A DNA stretch of 58,826 nt from Bacteroidales bacterium (GTDB taxonomy: Bacteria; Bacteroidota; Bacteroidia; Bacteroidales; UBA932). Location: the NCBI GenBank assembly GCA_017483985.1, contig JAFUUB010000114.1, positions 1-58,826 on the forward strand. Direction: 5' to 3'. Position 1 is the first letter of the stretch. Each line of letters opens with the position of its first letter. Positions 17,071 through 28,055 of this stretch are shown here, piece by piece. The position numbers and the translations under genes are program-made. The notes below the pieces were generated by a model that worked only from the letters and a program-made list of their open reading frames with translations, searched no databases and had not been told where the DNA came from.

Positions 17071-17128
17071 CAAAACGAAAACCAATTACTTTCGAAACGA
17101 AAGCTCATAAACACTAAAACACGACACT

Positions 17129-19318
<2,190 letters not shown>

Positions 19319-19337
19319 TACACAATTTCCGTAAAAG

Positions 19338-19370
19338 AAATCCCGTTCTGCGTACGTAGAACGGGATTTT
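19338..19370 (+). terminator. Rho-independent terminator after hppA
   Basis: Perfect 12-bp stem AAATCCCGTTCT / AGAACGGGATTT around an 8-base loop, ending in T residues. The stem is symmetrical enough to work in either direction. Confidence 0.85.
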
Positions 19371-19381
19371 AACGTTTTTAT

Positions 19382-19411
19382 TTTGTCAAGTCCGAAAGAT
19401 TGACTAAATTG
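19382..19411 (+). promoter_or_regulatory. Possible promoter of the LacI-led operon
   Basis: TTTG (19382-19385) is followed 19 bp later by TAAATTG (19405-19411), one T short of the TAnnTTTG box. The start codon of the regulator is 22 bp further on. An AT palindrome TTAATTAA (19416-19423) lies between; whether it is an operator is unknown. Confidence 0.4.
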
Positions 19412-19432
19412 CGGTTTAATTAAGAAAAGAGT

Positions 19433-20458
19433 ATGAAAAGAATTACCATCCGCGATGTTGCCCGCGAAGCCAATGTCTCCGTTACGCTCGTCTCTTTCGT
19501 GATGAACGCAAAGAGAGACAAAGACGGCAAGCTCGATTGCCCGGTCAATCCCGATACCGCCAAACGTGTCCTCGAGGTCGCCCAGCGGCTTGGATACCGC
19601 CGGAATTTTGCCGCAGCCTCCCTGCGCAGCGGCCGTTCCAACACGATTGCGGTGATACCGAATGATATTTCCAACAAGTTCTTCGCCGGCATTTCCCGCC
19701 GTATCGAAGACAAGGCCCACGAACTCGGCTATACCGTCTTCTTCGCCAGCTCCGACGAGAGCCCCGAGAAGCTCAGCGAAGTCCTGGATGCCGTACTGGC
19801 CCACAATATCGACGGCGTGATCATCGCCCCGGTCACCGGCGGCGAGCACGTCATCACCCGGGCGATGGACATGCACGTCCCCGTCGTGCTGCTCGACCGC
19901 GACGTCGAAGCCATCAACGAGGTCGGCAAGGTCCTGCTCGACGACGAGGAAGCCGGCCGCATGGCCACCGACGAACTGGTCGGGAAGGGATACCGCAAGG
20001 TTGAGATGATTTCCTACACCCTGGGTATCTCCAGCCTCTCCGAGCGTGAAACCGGTTACCGCAAGGCCATGATGGACCACGACCTGTACGACAATGCGAA
20101 AATCCATTACACGACCTACGGCGATGCCGCCCAGGATGTCGAGAAGATCATCCAGGACGCCCTCTCCCGCGGCGTCGACGCCTTGTTCCTGCCGACCTAT
20201 TCCCTGTCCGCCCTGGTCCTCTCCACGATGAAGAAGCTCGGACTCCAGACCCCGAAGGACCTGGCCGTGGTCGGCTTCGACGAAAGCGACATCTTCAGCC
20301 TCTATGCCACCACCGTGACCCATATCGTCCAGCCGCTCAAGGAGCTGGGTGAGAAGAGCGTCGAGACGCTCGTACGCATGATCGAAGGCGGCGTGGCCGA
20401 AAAGACGGTCCTCAAGCCGGCCCTGGTCGAAGGCGGCTCCACAGAGAAACGAATTTAA
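19433..20458 (+). CDS. LacI family transcriptional regulator
   Basis: 341 residues. The N-terminal helix-turn-helix (ITIRDVAREANVSVTLVSFV, residues 4-23) and hinge (RNFAAASLRSGRS) are followed by a periplasmic-binding-protein-like sensor domain from about 66 onward. It is the first gene of a tight plus-strand run (gaps of 13, 4 and 46 bp) with a zinc metallopeptidase, a NagB-like/PIG-L fusion and nagB. By position it probably controls amino-sugar use and may sense a sugar phosphate, but the ligand is not known. 'SVTLVSFVMN' replaces the usual 'SxTTVSRVLN', as often in Bacteroidota. Confidence 0.88.
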   Translation: MKRITIRDVAREANVSVTLVSFVMNAKRDKDGKLDCPVNPDTAKRVLEVAQRLGYRRNFAAASLRSGRSNTIAVIPNDISNKFFAGISRRIEDKAHELGYTVFFASSDESPEKLSEVLDAVLAHNIDGVIIAPVTGGEHVITRAMDMHVPVVLLDRDVEAINEVGKVLLDDEEAGRMATDELVGKGYRKVEMISYTLGISSLSERETGYRKAMMDHDLYDNAKIHYTTYGDAAQDVEKIIQDALSRGVDALFLPTYSLSALVLSTMKKLGLQTPKDLAVVGFDESDIFSLYATTVTHIVQPLKELGEKSVETLVRMIEGGVAEKTVLKPALVEGGSTEKRI

Positions 20459-20471
20459 ATCCCCCAATACC

Positions 20472-21326
20472 ATGCAATTAGACGGAAGACGCGAAAGCAC
20501 CAATGTTGAAGATCGCCGCCGAAGCGGCGGAGCCATCGCCGGAGGCCTTGGCATCGGTGGTCTCTTGCTCGCAGGTATCATTTACCTGCTGACCGGCCAG
20601 CAGGTCGATCCCAGCCAGCTCGGCATGGGCGCCGCGACCGAACAGACCGATGTGGAATTCACCCAGGAAGAACAGGAACTGGCCAGTTTCGCCAAGAAGA
20701 TCCTGGCGGGCACCGAAGACATCTGGACCGCCTATTTCCAGGCCAAGGGTCTCGGTACCTACCGCAACCCGACCATGGTCCTGTACACCGGTACGACGCA
20801 GTCCGGCTGCGGCACCGGCAGCGCCTCCATGGGCCCGTTCTACTGCTCGGCGGACGAATGCCTGTACATCGACCTGAGCTTCTTCAGTTCGATGAAACGG
20901 CAGCTGGGTGCGGACGGTGATTTCGCCTACGCCTATGTCATCGCGCACGAGGTCGGCCACCATGTCGAGAACCTGCTCGGCGTCCTGGGCCAGGCCCATC
21001 AGCAGATGGCGCGCATGAATACGACGAATGCCAACCGCATGAGCGTGCGGATCGAGCTCCTGGCCGATTATCTGGCCGGCGTCTGGGCACATCATGACAA
21101 CGAGAATTTCGGCTCCCTGGAACAGGGCGACCTGGAGGAAGCCATCCATTGTGCATCGGTGATCGGTGACGATTACCTGCAGAAAAAAGCCCAGGGCTAT
21201 GCCGTGGAGGAAAGCTTCACCCACGGAACGGCCCAGCAGCGCGTTAACTGGTTGGCGGCAGGCCTGAAGTCCGGTGATATCCAGCAGGGCCTGAAAATCT
21301 TCCAGATGAGCGATTCCCAACTGTAA
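20472..21326 (+). CDS. Neutral zinc metallopeptidase (YpfJ-like)
   Basis: 284 residues. A glycine-rich membrane helix (about 22-41) anchors the protein, and the rest would lie outside the cytoplasm. The zinc-binding HEVGHH motif is at 159-164, with 'RIELLADYLAGVWAH' downstream giving the likely third ligand. Paired Cys (113, 125, 130) precede the active site. This is the putative neutral zinc metallopeptidase family, whose substrates are unknown. It sits between a LacI regulator and NagB-type genes, which is unusual company; it may simply share the transcript. Confidence 0.87.
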   Translation: MQLDGRRESTNVEDRRRSGGAIAGGLGIGGLLLAGIIYLLTGQQVDPSQLGMGAATEQTDVEFTQEEQELASFAKKILAGTEDIWTAYFQAKGLGTYRNPTMVLYTGTTQSGCGTGSASMGPFYCSADECLYIDLSFFSSMKRQLGADGDFAYAYVIAHEVGHHVENLLGVLGQAHQQMARMNTTNANRMSVRIELLADYLAGVWAHHDNENFGSLEQGDLEEAIHCASVIGDDYLQKKAQGYAVEESFTHGTAQQRVNWLAAGLKSGDIQQGLKIFQMSDSQL

Positions 21327-21330
21327 AAAA

Positions 21331-23265
21331 ATGAAACACTTCACCTTACCAAAGGACGGAGGCCTGATTGAGAAGAATCTTCCCAAAGGCATCCTCCACA
21401 GCTATGAAAAGATTCGCACTGAGATCTATCCGGATTCCACGGCTGCCAGTGACGTCATTGCCGACATCGTCATCGATGCCATCCACGCACACGAGCAGAA
21501 TGCATCCGGCCGTCCGTTCAAACTGGGCCTGACCACCGGAGCATCCCCGGTCTCCCTGTACAAATGGCTGACCCGCCGCTACCAGGAAGGGAAGGTCTCC
21601 TTCAAGAATGTCGAGGTCTTTTCCATCGACGAGTACTATCCGCTCAAGGACCGTCGTGCCAGCGGCCGTAACCGCCGGTTATTCAACGAGCTGCTCGACC
21701 AGGTGGATGTTCCTGCGGAGCAGATCCACATCCCGGACGCCACCGTCCCGCAGGAGCAGGTCTCCGAATATTGCGCCGAATATGAGCGCCAGATCCGCGG
21801 GCTGGACCTGCTGATCATGGGCGTGGGCGAACGCGGCCAGGTGGCCTTCAACGAGGCCGGTGCCACGGAGAAGAGCCGTACGCGTACCGTCCGCCTTTCC
21901 TATCAGTCCCGCAAGCGCCAGGCGCGCAATTTCGGCGGCGACGTGAAGGTAACGCCCGAGAATGCCATCACCATCGGCATCGATACGATGATGAGCGCCA
22001 AGCAGATCATCCTGATGTCCTGGGGAGAGGAGAAAGCCGAAGCCGTCAAGGCGGTTGCTGAGGGTTCGGTCAATCCGGCCTTTGCCGCTTCCTTCCTGCA
22101 GAAGCATGACAACATCTCCTACTATGTCGATGAGACTTCCGGGAGCCTGCTGACCCGCGTGGTCGCTCCCTGGCTGGTCGGTCCGTGCGAATGGACGCCG
22201 AAATTCATCCGCAAGGCCGTCGTCTGGCTCTGCCAGACCGTCCACAAGCCGATCCTCAAGCTGACCATGCAGGACTACCTGGAGAACTCCCTGGGCGAGT
22301 TGCTGGACCAGTACGGCCCGTTCGACAAGATCAACATCGACGTCTTCAACGATCTCCAGCATACGATTTCCGGCTGGCCGGGCGGCAAGCCGAATGCCGA
22401 CGACGCCACCCGTCCCGTCAAGTCCAAGCCGTTCCCGAAGACCGTCCTGATCTTCTCCCCGCACCCGGACGACGTCGTGATCTCGATGGGCGGTACGTTC
22501 ATCCGCCTGGTCCAGCAGGGCCACGACGTCCATGTCGCCTATGAGACTTCCGGTAATGTCGCGGTCCACGACGACGTGGTCCTCCAGCACATGGATGCGG
22601 CCTACCAGCTCGGATTCGCCGACAAGTTTGCCGAGGCCAAGGCCTTGGTACAGAGCAAGGTGCCTGGAATGCCCGAACCGAGGGCCCTTCTGGAAATGAA
22701 GGGTGCGATCCGTCGCAGCGAAGCCCGGAGCGCCGTACGCTCCTTCGGCCTGAACGACGATACCAACGCGCATTTCCTCAACCTGCCGTTCTATGAATCC
22801 GGCGGCATCAAGAAGAATCCGCGCACCCAGGCCGATGTCGACATCATCAAAGACTTGCTGAAAAAGCTCAAGCCGAACCAGATCTACATGGCCGGCGACC
22901 TGGCCGATCCCCACGGAACCCACCGCGTGTGTACCGAGGCGGCCCTCGAAGCCGTCGAGCAACTCAAGGCGGAAGGAGAGGCCTGGCTGAACGATACCAA
23001 TATCTGGCTCTACCGCGGCGCATGGATGGAGTGGGAACTGGGCCGCGTGGACATGGCTGTCCCGCTGAGTCCGGACGAGCTGATCATGAAGCGCCACGCC
23101 ATCTTCCGCCACCTCTCCCAGAAGGACATCGTGCCTTTCCCGGGCGACGATCCGCGGGAATTCTGGCAGCGTGCCGAAGAGCGGACCCAGAATACGGCCC
23201 GTCTCTATGACGAACTCGGCATGGCGGAATACCAGGCCATCGAGGTCTTCCTCAAATTGTGCTAA
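21331..23265 (+). CDS. NagB-like domain fused to a PIG-L (LmbE) deacetylase domain
   Basis: 644 residues. Residues about 35-275 resemble glucosamine-6-phosphate deaminase; residues about 370-640 form a PIG-L family N-acetylglucosamine-type deacetylase with zinc motif SPHPDDVVISMGG (376-388) and PHGTH (527-531). In the deaminase half Asp100 (SIDEY) and Glu175 (AFNE) remain, but the catalytic GxGxDGH motif reads GVGERGQ: Asp becomes Arg168 and His becomes Gln170. Ring opening and deamination are therefore doubtful, and this half may bind ligand or regulate. Fused proteins of this layout are known in Bacteroidota and are usually annotated as NagB. A canonical nagB lies 46 bp downstream. Confidence 0.87.
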   Translation: MKHFTLPKDGGLIEKNLPKGILHSYEKIRTEIYPDSTAASDVIADIVIDAIHAHEQNASGRPFKLGLTTGASPVSLYKWLTRRYQEGKVSFKNVEVFSIDEYYPLKDRRASGRNRRLFNELLDQVDVPAEQIHIPDATVPQEQVSEYCAEYERQIRGLDLLIMGVGERGQVAFNEAGATEKSRTRTVRLSYQSRKRQARNFGGDVKVTPENAITIGIDTMMSAKQIILMSWGEEKAEAVKAVAEGSVNPAFAASFLQKHDNISYYVDETSGSLLTRVVAPWLVGPCEWTPKFIRKAVVWLCQTVHKPILKLTMQDYLENSLGELLDQYGPFDKINIDVFNDLQHTISGWPGGKPNADDATRPVKSKPFPKTVLIFSPHPDDVVISMGGTFIRLVQQGHDVHVAYETSGNVAVHDDVVLQHMDAAYQLGFADKFAEAKALVQSKVPGMPEPRALLEMKGAIRRSEARSAVRSFGLNDDTNAHFLNLPFYESGGIKKNPRTQADVDIIKDLLKKLKPNQIYMAGDLADPHGTHRVCTEAALEAVEQLKAEGEAWLNDTNIWLYRGAWMEWELGRVDMAVPLSPDELIMKRHAIFRHLSQKDIVPFPGDDPREFWQRAEERTQNTARLYDELGMAEYQAIEVFLKLC

Positions 23266-23311
23266 CCCCCCCCTGGGCCGCAGGCCCTGAACCATAAAAC
23301 GACAGAACAAA

Positions 23312-24106
23312 ATGAAAGTCATTATCCGAAACAATTCCGCCGAGGGCTCCCTGTGGGCTGCCCACTACATTGCAGACAAGATCCGGGAGAAAGCGGCCCG
23401 GACCGACAAGCCCTTCGTGCTGGGCCTTTGCACCGGTTCCACCCCCATCGAGACCTATGCCGAACTGATCCGCATGGTCAAGGCAGGGGAACTGAGTTTC
23501 AAGAACGTCATTTCCTTCAACATGGACGAGTATGTGGGCCTTCCGGAGAGCCATCCGGAGAGCTACCACAGCTTCATGCACCGCTACCTCTTCGACCACA
23601 TCGACGATCCCGCGGAGAACATCCATATCCTCAATGGCAATGCCAAGGATACTGTCGCGGAATGCGCGGCCTATGAGGAGGCGATCGTAAAGGCCGGCGG
23701 TTTCGACCTGTTCCTCGGCGGTGTCGGTGAAGACGGCCATATCGCCTTCAACGAGCCTTTCTCCTCCCTGGAATCCCGCACCCGCGTCGTGACCCTGACC
23801 CAGGACACCCGCGAAGTCAACGCCCGCTTCTTCGACGGCGATTTCAACCAGGTGCCGAAGCAGGCCCTGACCGTCGGCGTCGCCACCGTGCTCAGCTCCA
23901 AGGAAGTCGTGATCCTGGCGTTCGGCTCCAAGAAGGCCCGTGCCCTGAAGGACGCCATCGAAGGTCCGATGTCCCACTATTGCACCCTCAGCGGCCTGCA
24001 GGGCCATCCGGCCGGAACGATCGTCTGCGACGAGAATTCCGTCGGCGAACTGAAGGTCAACTCCTATCGCTATTTCAAAGCGGTGGAGGAAGCGGAAAAT
24101 CTGTAA
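23312..24106 (+). CDS. nagB: Glucosamine-6-phosphate deaminase
   Basis: 264 residues. Converts glucosamine-6-phosphate to fructose-6-phosphate and ammonia, the last step of GlcNAc breakdown. The catalytic residues match E. coli NagB even in number: Asp72 (FNMDEY), Asp141 and His143 (GVGEDGHIAFNEP) and Glu148. The phosphate-binding TGSTP loop is at 41-45. Last gene of the LacI-led run, followed by a terminator. This is the one deaminase in the window with a complete active site. Confidence 0.96.
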   Translation: MKVIIRNNSAEGSLWAAHYIADKIREKAARTDKPFVLGLCTGSTPIETYAELIRMVKAGELSFKNVISFNMDEYVGLPESHPESYHSFMHRYLFDHIDDPAENIHILNGNAKDTVAECAAYEEAIVKAGGFDLFLGGVGEDGHIAFNEPFSSLESRTRVVTLTQDTREVNARFFDGDFNQVPKQALTVGVATVLSSKEVVILAFGSKKARALKDAIEGPMSHYCTLSGLQGHPAGTIVCDENSVGELKVNSYRYFKAVEEAENL

Positions 24107-24123
24107 GCTGCCATGAAATGATG

Positions 24124-24152
24124 AGCCGGCCTGACAAGGGCCGGCTTTTTTT
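24124..24152 (+). terminator. Rho-independent terminator after nagB
   Basis: Perfect 8-bp stem AGCCGGCC / GGCCGGCT with a 7-base loop, followed by a run of T. It separates nagB from the convergent rodA, whose stop is 4 bp further on. Confidence 0.88.
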
Positions 24153-24155
24153 GTC

Positions 24156-25682
24156 TTAGAAGTATTTCTTCTCTTCGTGGTCGAGTACCACGAAAATGAA
24201 GATCAGGATCGTGAACGCCCACAGCGATGAGCCTCCGTAGCTCATCATGGGCAGCGGGATGCCGATGACCGGCATCAGGCCGATGGTCATCCCGATGTTG
24301 ATGAACAGATGCATGAACAGGCAGCTGGCGACGCAGTATCCGTAGATGCGGGTAAAGTGTTCCCGGCTGCGTTCCGCATCCAGGACGATCCGCCAGATCA
24401 GCATCACGTACAGGAAGATGACGACCAGGCAGCCGACGAAGCCCCATTCTTCTCCGACAGTGCAGAAGATGAAGTCCGTGCTCTGTTCCGGTACGAAGCC
24501 GTACGTAGTCTGCGTCCCGTTCAGGAAGCCTTTGCCGGTCAGTCCGCCCGAACCGATGGCGATCATGCTCTGGTTGACGTTATAGCCCACGCCGGCCGGG
24601 TCTTCCTTCATGCCGAGCAGGACTTCGATGCGCTTGCGCTGGTGGTCCTGCAGGATGTCGTTGAAGATGAAATCCGCCGAGAAGACCATGACGACGCCGG
24701 CCAGCCAGCCCAGCGCGGAAAACAGCAGGAAACGGCTCTTTTTCCGGTATGCGGCCATGAGCAGGAACGGGAGGGCGACCAGGCCCGAGCCGATCAGGAA
24801 ATACAGGGGCTTGACCTTGAGCAGGAAAGCCCAGGATGAAGCCCGGCGGATGCTCATTTCCACGGACGGGTCGACGCTGCCCAGCAGGCCGGCCCCGGGG
24901 ATGAGCAGTTCGGTCAGCAGCCTCCACAGCCGGGGGAAGAGGGCCATGACCAGCACGTACAGGCCGCCCCACAGGAGGAACTTCCAGCCCTGGTGGCTTT
25001 CGAATACGTTGAACAGCAGGATCAGCCCGGCCAGGGTCAGGATCGCCGTATAGGGCGAGGCCGTCAGGGTCAGGATGAAGATCAGGATGGCCAGGCCGAT
25101 GACGGTCAGGAACCAGCCGGACAGCCCTTCCCGGTAGAGCATGAAGATGAAGCCGACATAGACCAGGGCCGAACCGGTCTCGCTCTCGCCGAGGATGACC
25201 AGCATCGGGAGGCCGATGACGGCGGCGACCGTCAGGAAATCCTTGAGTTGCGTAATCTTGAAATTGGGCCGGCTCATCACGTAAGCCAGCAGCAGCGAGG
25301 TCATGATCTTCGAGACTTCCGCGGGCTGGAACCGCACGGGCCCAAATTCGAACCAGGATCGGGAGCCTTTGACTTCGACTCCCAGGAAGATGACGGCCAC
25401 CAGCAGGAACAGGACGCCGATGTACAAGGGGATCGAGGCGCTTTCCCAGATGCGCGGGGGCAGGACGAAGACGATCAGGCCGGCCAGCCCGAAGGCGGTC
25501 AGGATCCAGACGAACTGCTTGCCGCTGCGGGAGGTCCAGGACAGGATGCTCTCGGGGTCGGAGGAGTGGATGGAGGCGTAGATGTTGACAAAGCCGATGA
25601 GCACCAGCAGCAGGTAGATCACTACCAGCTTCCAGTCGAAGCTCTGCTTCATCGATCGGGCTTTGAACGTCTCCTCTACCAT
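24156..25682 (-). CDS. rodA: Rod shape-determining protein RodA (SEDS glycosyltransferase)
   Basis: 508 residues, polytopic, longer than the usual 370-430 because of a long region (about 225-345) with extra hydrophobic stretches. SEDS proteins polymerise lipid II; RodA works with PBP2 and MreB in the elongasome. Recognisable blocks: 'GSRSWFEFGPVRFQPAEVSK' near residue 105, 'GKGFLNGTQTTYGFVPEQST' with the catalytic-region Glu, and 'PMMSYGGSSL' near the end. The ATG lies 3 bp after the mrdA stop; an in-frame Met at residue 11 is also possible. Last gene of the mre operon. Confidence 0.93.
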   Translation of the reverse strand: MVEETFKARSMKQSFDWKLVVIYLLLVLIGFVNIYASIHSSDPESILSWTSRSGKQFVWILTAFGLAGLIVFVLPPRIWESASIPLYIGVLFLLVAVIFLGVEVKGSRSWFEFGPVRFQPAEVSKIMTSLLLAYVMSRPNFKITQLKDFLTVAAVIGLPMLVILGESETGSALVYVGFIFMLYREGLSGWFLTVIGLAILIFILTLTASPYTAILTLAGLILLFNVFESHQGWKFLLWGGLYVLVMALFPRLWRLLTELLIPGAGLLGSVDPSVEMSIRRASSWAFLLKVKPLYFLIGSGLVALPFLLMAAYRKKSRFLLFSALGWLAGVVMVFSADFIFNDILQDHQRKRIEVLLGMKEDPAGVGYNVNQSMIAIGSGGLTGKGFLNGTQTTYGFVPEQSTDFIFCTVGEEWGFVGCLVVIFLYVMLIWRIVLDAERSREHFTRIYGYCVASCLFMHLFINIGMTIGLMPVIGIPLPMMSYGGSSLWAFTILIFIFVVLDHEEKKYF

Positions 25683-25685
25683 GGG

Positions 25686-27539
25686 CTAATCGGTTTTGAC
25701 ACGGGACATCAGGTTGCCTTCCAGGACGCGCTGCTCGACGGCCTTGCGGGCCGGCGTATCGGCGATCTCTCCCTTGAGGTACTTTTCGACCATCAGGGAC
25801 GCGATCGGGACGGCCCAGGTGGCGCCGAAACCGCCGTTTTCGACATAGACGGCGATGGCGATCTTCGGGTCGTCCTTCGGGGCGAAGCAGATGAAGACGG
25901 AGTTGTCGGCTCCGCGCGGGTTCTGCGCCGTGCCGGTCTTTCCGCAGATCTCCAGGCCGTCGACATGGGCCGCCCAGGCGGTTCCTCCCATGCCGGGACC
26001 GCTGTTGACGGCGCGCCACATCCCCTGGATGACCTTCTTGTACTGGGTCGTGTCGACCATCGTGTACTGGCGTTCCTTGTACTTGGGGTCGAGGACGATC
26101 CCTTCGGATTCCTTGACGATGTGCGGGATGTAGTAGTAGCCGCGGTTGGCGACGGTGGCGGCCAGGTTGGCAATCTGCATCGGGGTCACGCCGACCTCGC
26201 CCTGGCCGATGGAGATGGACTTGATCGTATTGAATTTCCAGCCGCCCAGCTCTTTCTTATACAGGCGGTTGTAAAGTTTCGACGTAGGAATGGTCCCGCC
26301 CAGTTCGGACGGGAAGTCGCTGCCGAGCTTGCGGCCGAAACCCATGCTCTCGACATATTCGTGCCACTTGTCCAGGGCCGCGTCCATGTCCGGGTATTTC
26401 GGGTTCTCGAGGATGTCCCGCAGGGCGAAGGTGAAGTACGAGTTGCAGGACATCATAATGGCCTCCTCGAGGTTGATCGGGGACTTGTGGCCGTGGCAGC
26501 CGGGCCGGTGGTCCGCCAGGGTGTAGCCGTGGGCGCAGGGGAACATGCTTTCCGGCTGGAGGGTCCCTTCCTGGAGGCCGATCAGGCCGTTGACCAGCTT
26601 GAAGACCGATCCGGGCGGATACGGAGCCTGGACCGCGCGGTTGAACATCGGCTTGTAGGGATCGTTCATGATCTCGCGGTAGTGCCGGTTGAAGTCCGCC
26701 AGCTGGCTGACATCGATGCCCGGGCTGGAAATCATGGCCAGGATCTCCCCGCTGCCCGGTTCGATGGCCACGACGCTCCCGACCTTGTTCTGCATCAGCT
26801 GCTGGCCGTATTGCTGCAGTTCGGCATCGATGGTGGTGACGATGTCATGGCCCGGGATGGCCTCCTTGTCCATCTCGCCGTCCTTGTAGGGCTGTTCGAT
26901 CTGGTTGTGGGAGTTGCGCAGGTAGATGTGGTAGCCTTTTACGCCGCGCAGGTCCTTCTCCCGGGCGGCCTCGATGCCGGTGCGTCCGGCATAGTCGCCG
27001 GGCCGGTACTCATCGGGGTGGGCCTTGATGTAGGAAGCGTCCACTTCGGATACATAGCCCAGCAGGTTGCCGCCGGCATTGACGGGGTAGTCCCGGATGC
27101 TTCGGACCTGCCCCTTGAAGCCGGGGAAGCTGTACTGCACTTCGGCGAAGCGGTTGTAGGTCTCGGTGGAGATCTGGCGCAGCAGGGTCATGGACTGGAA
27201 GCCGATGCGCTTGCGGTTGCGCTGGTATTCGGCCATCTTGTCCCGCAGGAAGGTGACCGACGTGTCCAGGACCTGGGCCAGGAGGAGGGTGTCGAAAGCC
27301 TGGACCTCCCGCGGGGTCACGAGGATGTCGTACGCGACCTTGTTTCCGACGATGATAGTGCCGTTCCGGTCGTACAGGACGCCCCGGGTCGGGTAGATGA
27401 TCTCGTAGACCATCGAGTTGTTCTCCGCGCTGATCTTGTAGGTGTCATCGACGATCTGGATATAGAAGATCTTGGCCAGCAGGATGCCGGCCACGGCGGT
27501 CAGGCCGATGAGCAGCTTGTTTTTGCGGGAGAGTTCCAT
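25686..27539 (-). CDS. mrdA: Penicillin-binding protein 2 (elongasome transpeptidase)
   Basis: 617 residues. Single membrane helix at about 8-28, a dimerisation/pedestal domain, then a transpeptidase domain with SVFK (active Ser311), SCN (SxN motif) and KTGT. It cross-links side-wall peptidoglycan made by RodA. In the operon order mreB-mreC-mreD-mrdA-rodA, which is widespread, it follows mreD by 6 bp and precedes rodA by 3 bp. Confidence 0.95.
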   Translation of the reverse strand: MELSRKNKLLIGLTAVAGILLAKIFYIQIVDDTYKISAENNSMVYEIIYPTRGVLYDRNGTIIVGNKVAYDILVTPREVQAFDTLLLAQVLDTSVTFLRDKMAEYQRNRKRIGFQSMTLLRQISTETYNRFAEVQYSFPGFKGQVRSIRDYPVNAGGNLLGYVSEVDASYIKAHPDEYRPGDYAGRTGIEAAREKDLRGVKGYHIYLRNSHNQIEQPYKDGEMDKEAIPGHDIVTTIDAELQQYGQQLMQNKVGSVVAIEPGSGEILAMISSPGIDVSQLADFNRHYREIMNDPYKPMFNRAVQAPYPPGSVFKLVNGLIGLQEGTLQPESMFPCAHGYTLADHRPGCHGHKSPINLEEAIMMSCNSYFTFALRDILENPKYPDMDAALDKWHEYVESMGFGRKLGSDFPSELGGTIPTSKLYNRLYKKELGGWKFNTIKSISIGQGEVGVTPMQIANLAATVANRGYYYIPHIVKESEGIVLDPKYKERQYTMVDTTQYKKVIQGMWRAVNSGPGMGGTAWAAHVDGLEICGKTGTAQNPRGADNSVFICFAPKDDPKIAIAVYVENGGFGATWAVPIASLMVEKYLKGEIADTPARKAVEQRVLEGNLMSRVKTD

Positions 27540-27545
27540 GGCCGG

Positions 27546-28055
27546 TTATCTTCTGTCGTCCGGCATGAGCATGTCCACGACCGCGATGCCCAGGAGCATG
27601 CCGGCGGTCAGGGATACCGCGAAGCGGATGAGGTTGAACAGCAGCGGCCGGGTGGAGGCTCCGTCGGCCCACAGGTAGATGACCAGGAAGAGCGACAGGA
27701 CGAGGAAGAGGGCGAAAAGGACTTTCGGCAGTCCGTATTTCCGGATGGAGAATTCTTCCCCGCGGACGACGAGTTCGTCGCCGAAGATGAAGTCGCAGAT
27801 GCTGCGGCGCAGCAGGGCGACCGGCAGCAGGGCGACGGTGTTGATGCCCAGGGCCCCTTCCGCGATCAGGTCCACGGACAGGCCGGTGGCGAAGGCGATC
27901 AGCAGGGCGGCCGCGGTGCTGACCTTGGTCGGCAGGCACAGCACCAGGGCCGGAAGCACGGTCAGCATGAGATAGGGGCTGAGATGCAGGTAGTTGCAAA
28001 TCAGCATCTGGGCTGCGACGAGCAGGATATACAGGACCAGGAAGTTGTTTTTCAT
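27546..28055 (-). CDS. mreD: Rod shape-determining protein MreD
   Basis: 169 residues with about five membrane helices and few charged residues, ending 'MPDDRR'. The motif 'FATGLSVDLIAEGALGINTVAL' matches the conserved 'G...D......GL......L' of MreD. MreD links the cytoplasmic MreB filament with MreC in the elongasome. The start overlaps the mreC end by 4 bp, so translation is probably coupled. Identification rests on position as much as on sequence, as MreD is poorly conserved. Confidence 0.88.
   Translation of the reverse strand: MKNNFLVLYILLVAAQMLICNYLHLSPYLMLTVLPALVLCLPTKVSTAAALLIAFATGLSVDLIAEGALGINTVALLPVALLRRSICDFIFGDELVVRGEEFSIRKYGLPKVLFALFLVLSLFLVIYLWADGASTRPLLFNLIRFAVSLTAGMLLGIAVVDMLMPDDRR

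Noticed and set aside
23275..23287. Small hairpin GGGCC-GCA-GGCCC between the fusion gene and nagB
   Set aside because: Only 5 bp and no T run; too weak to call a terminator or regulator.
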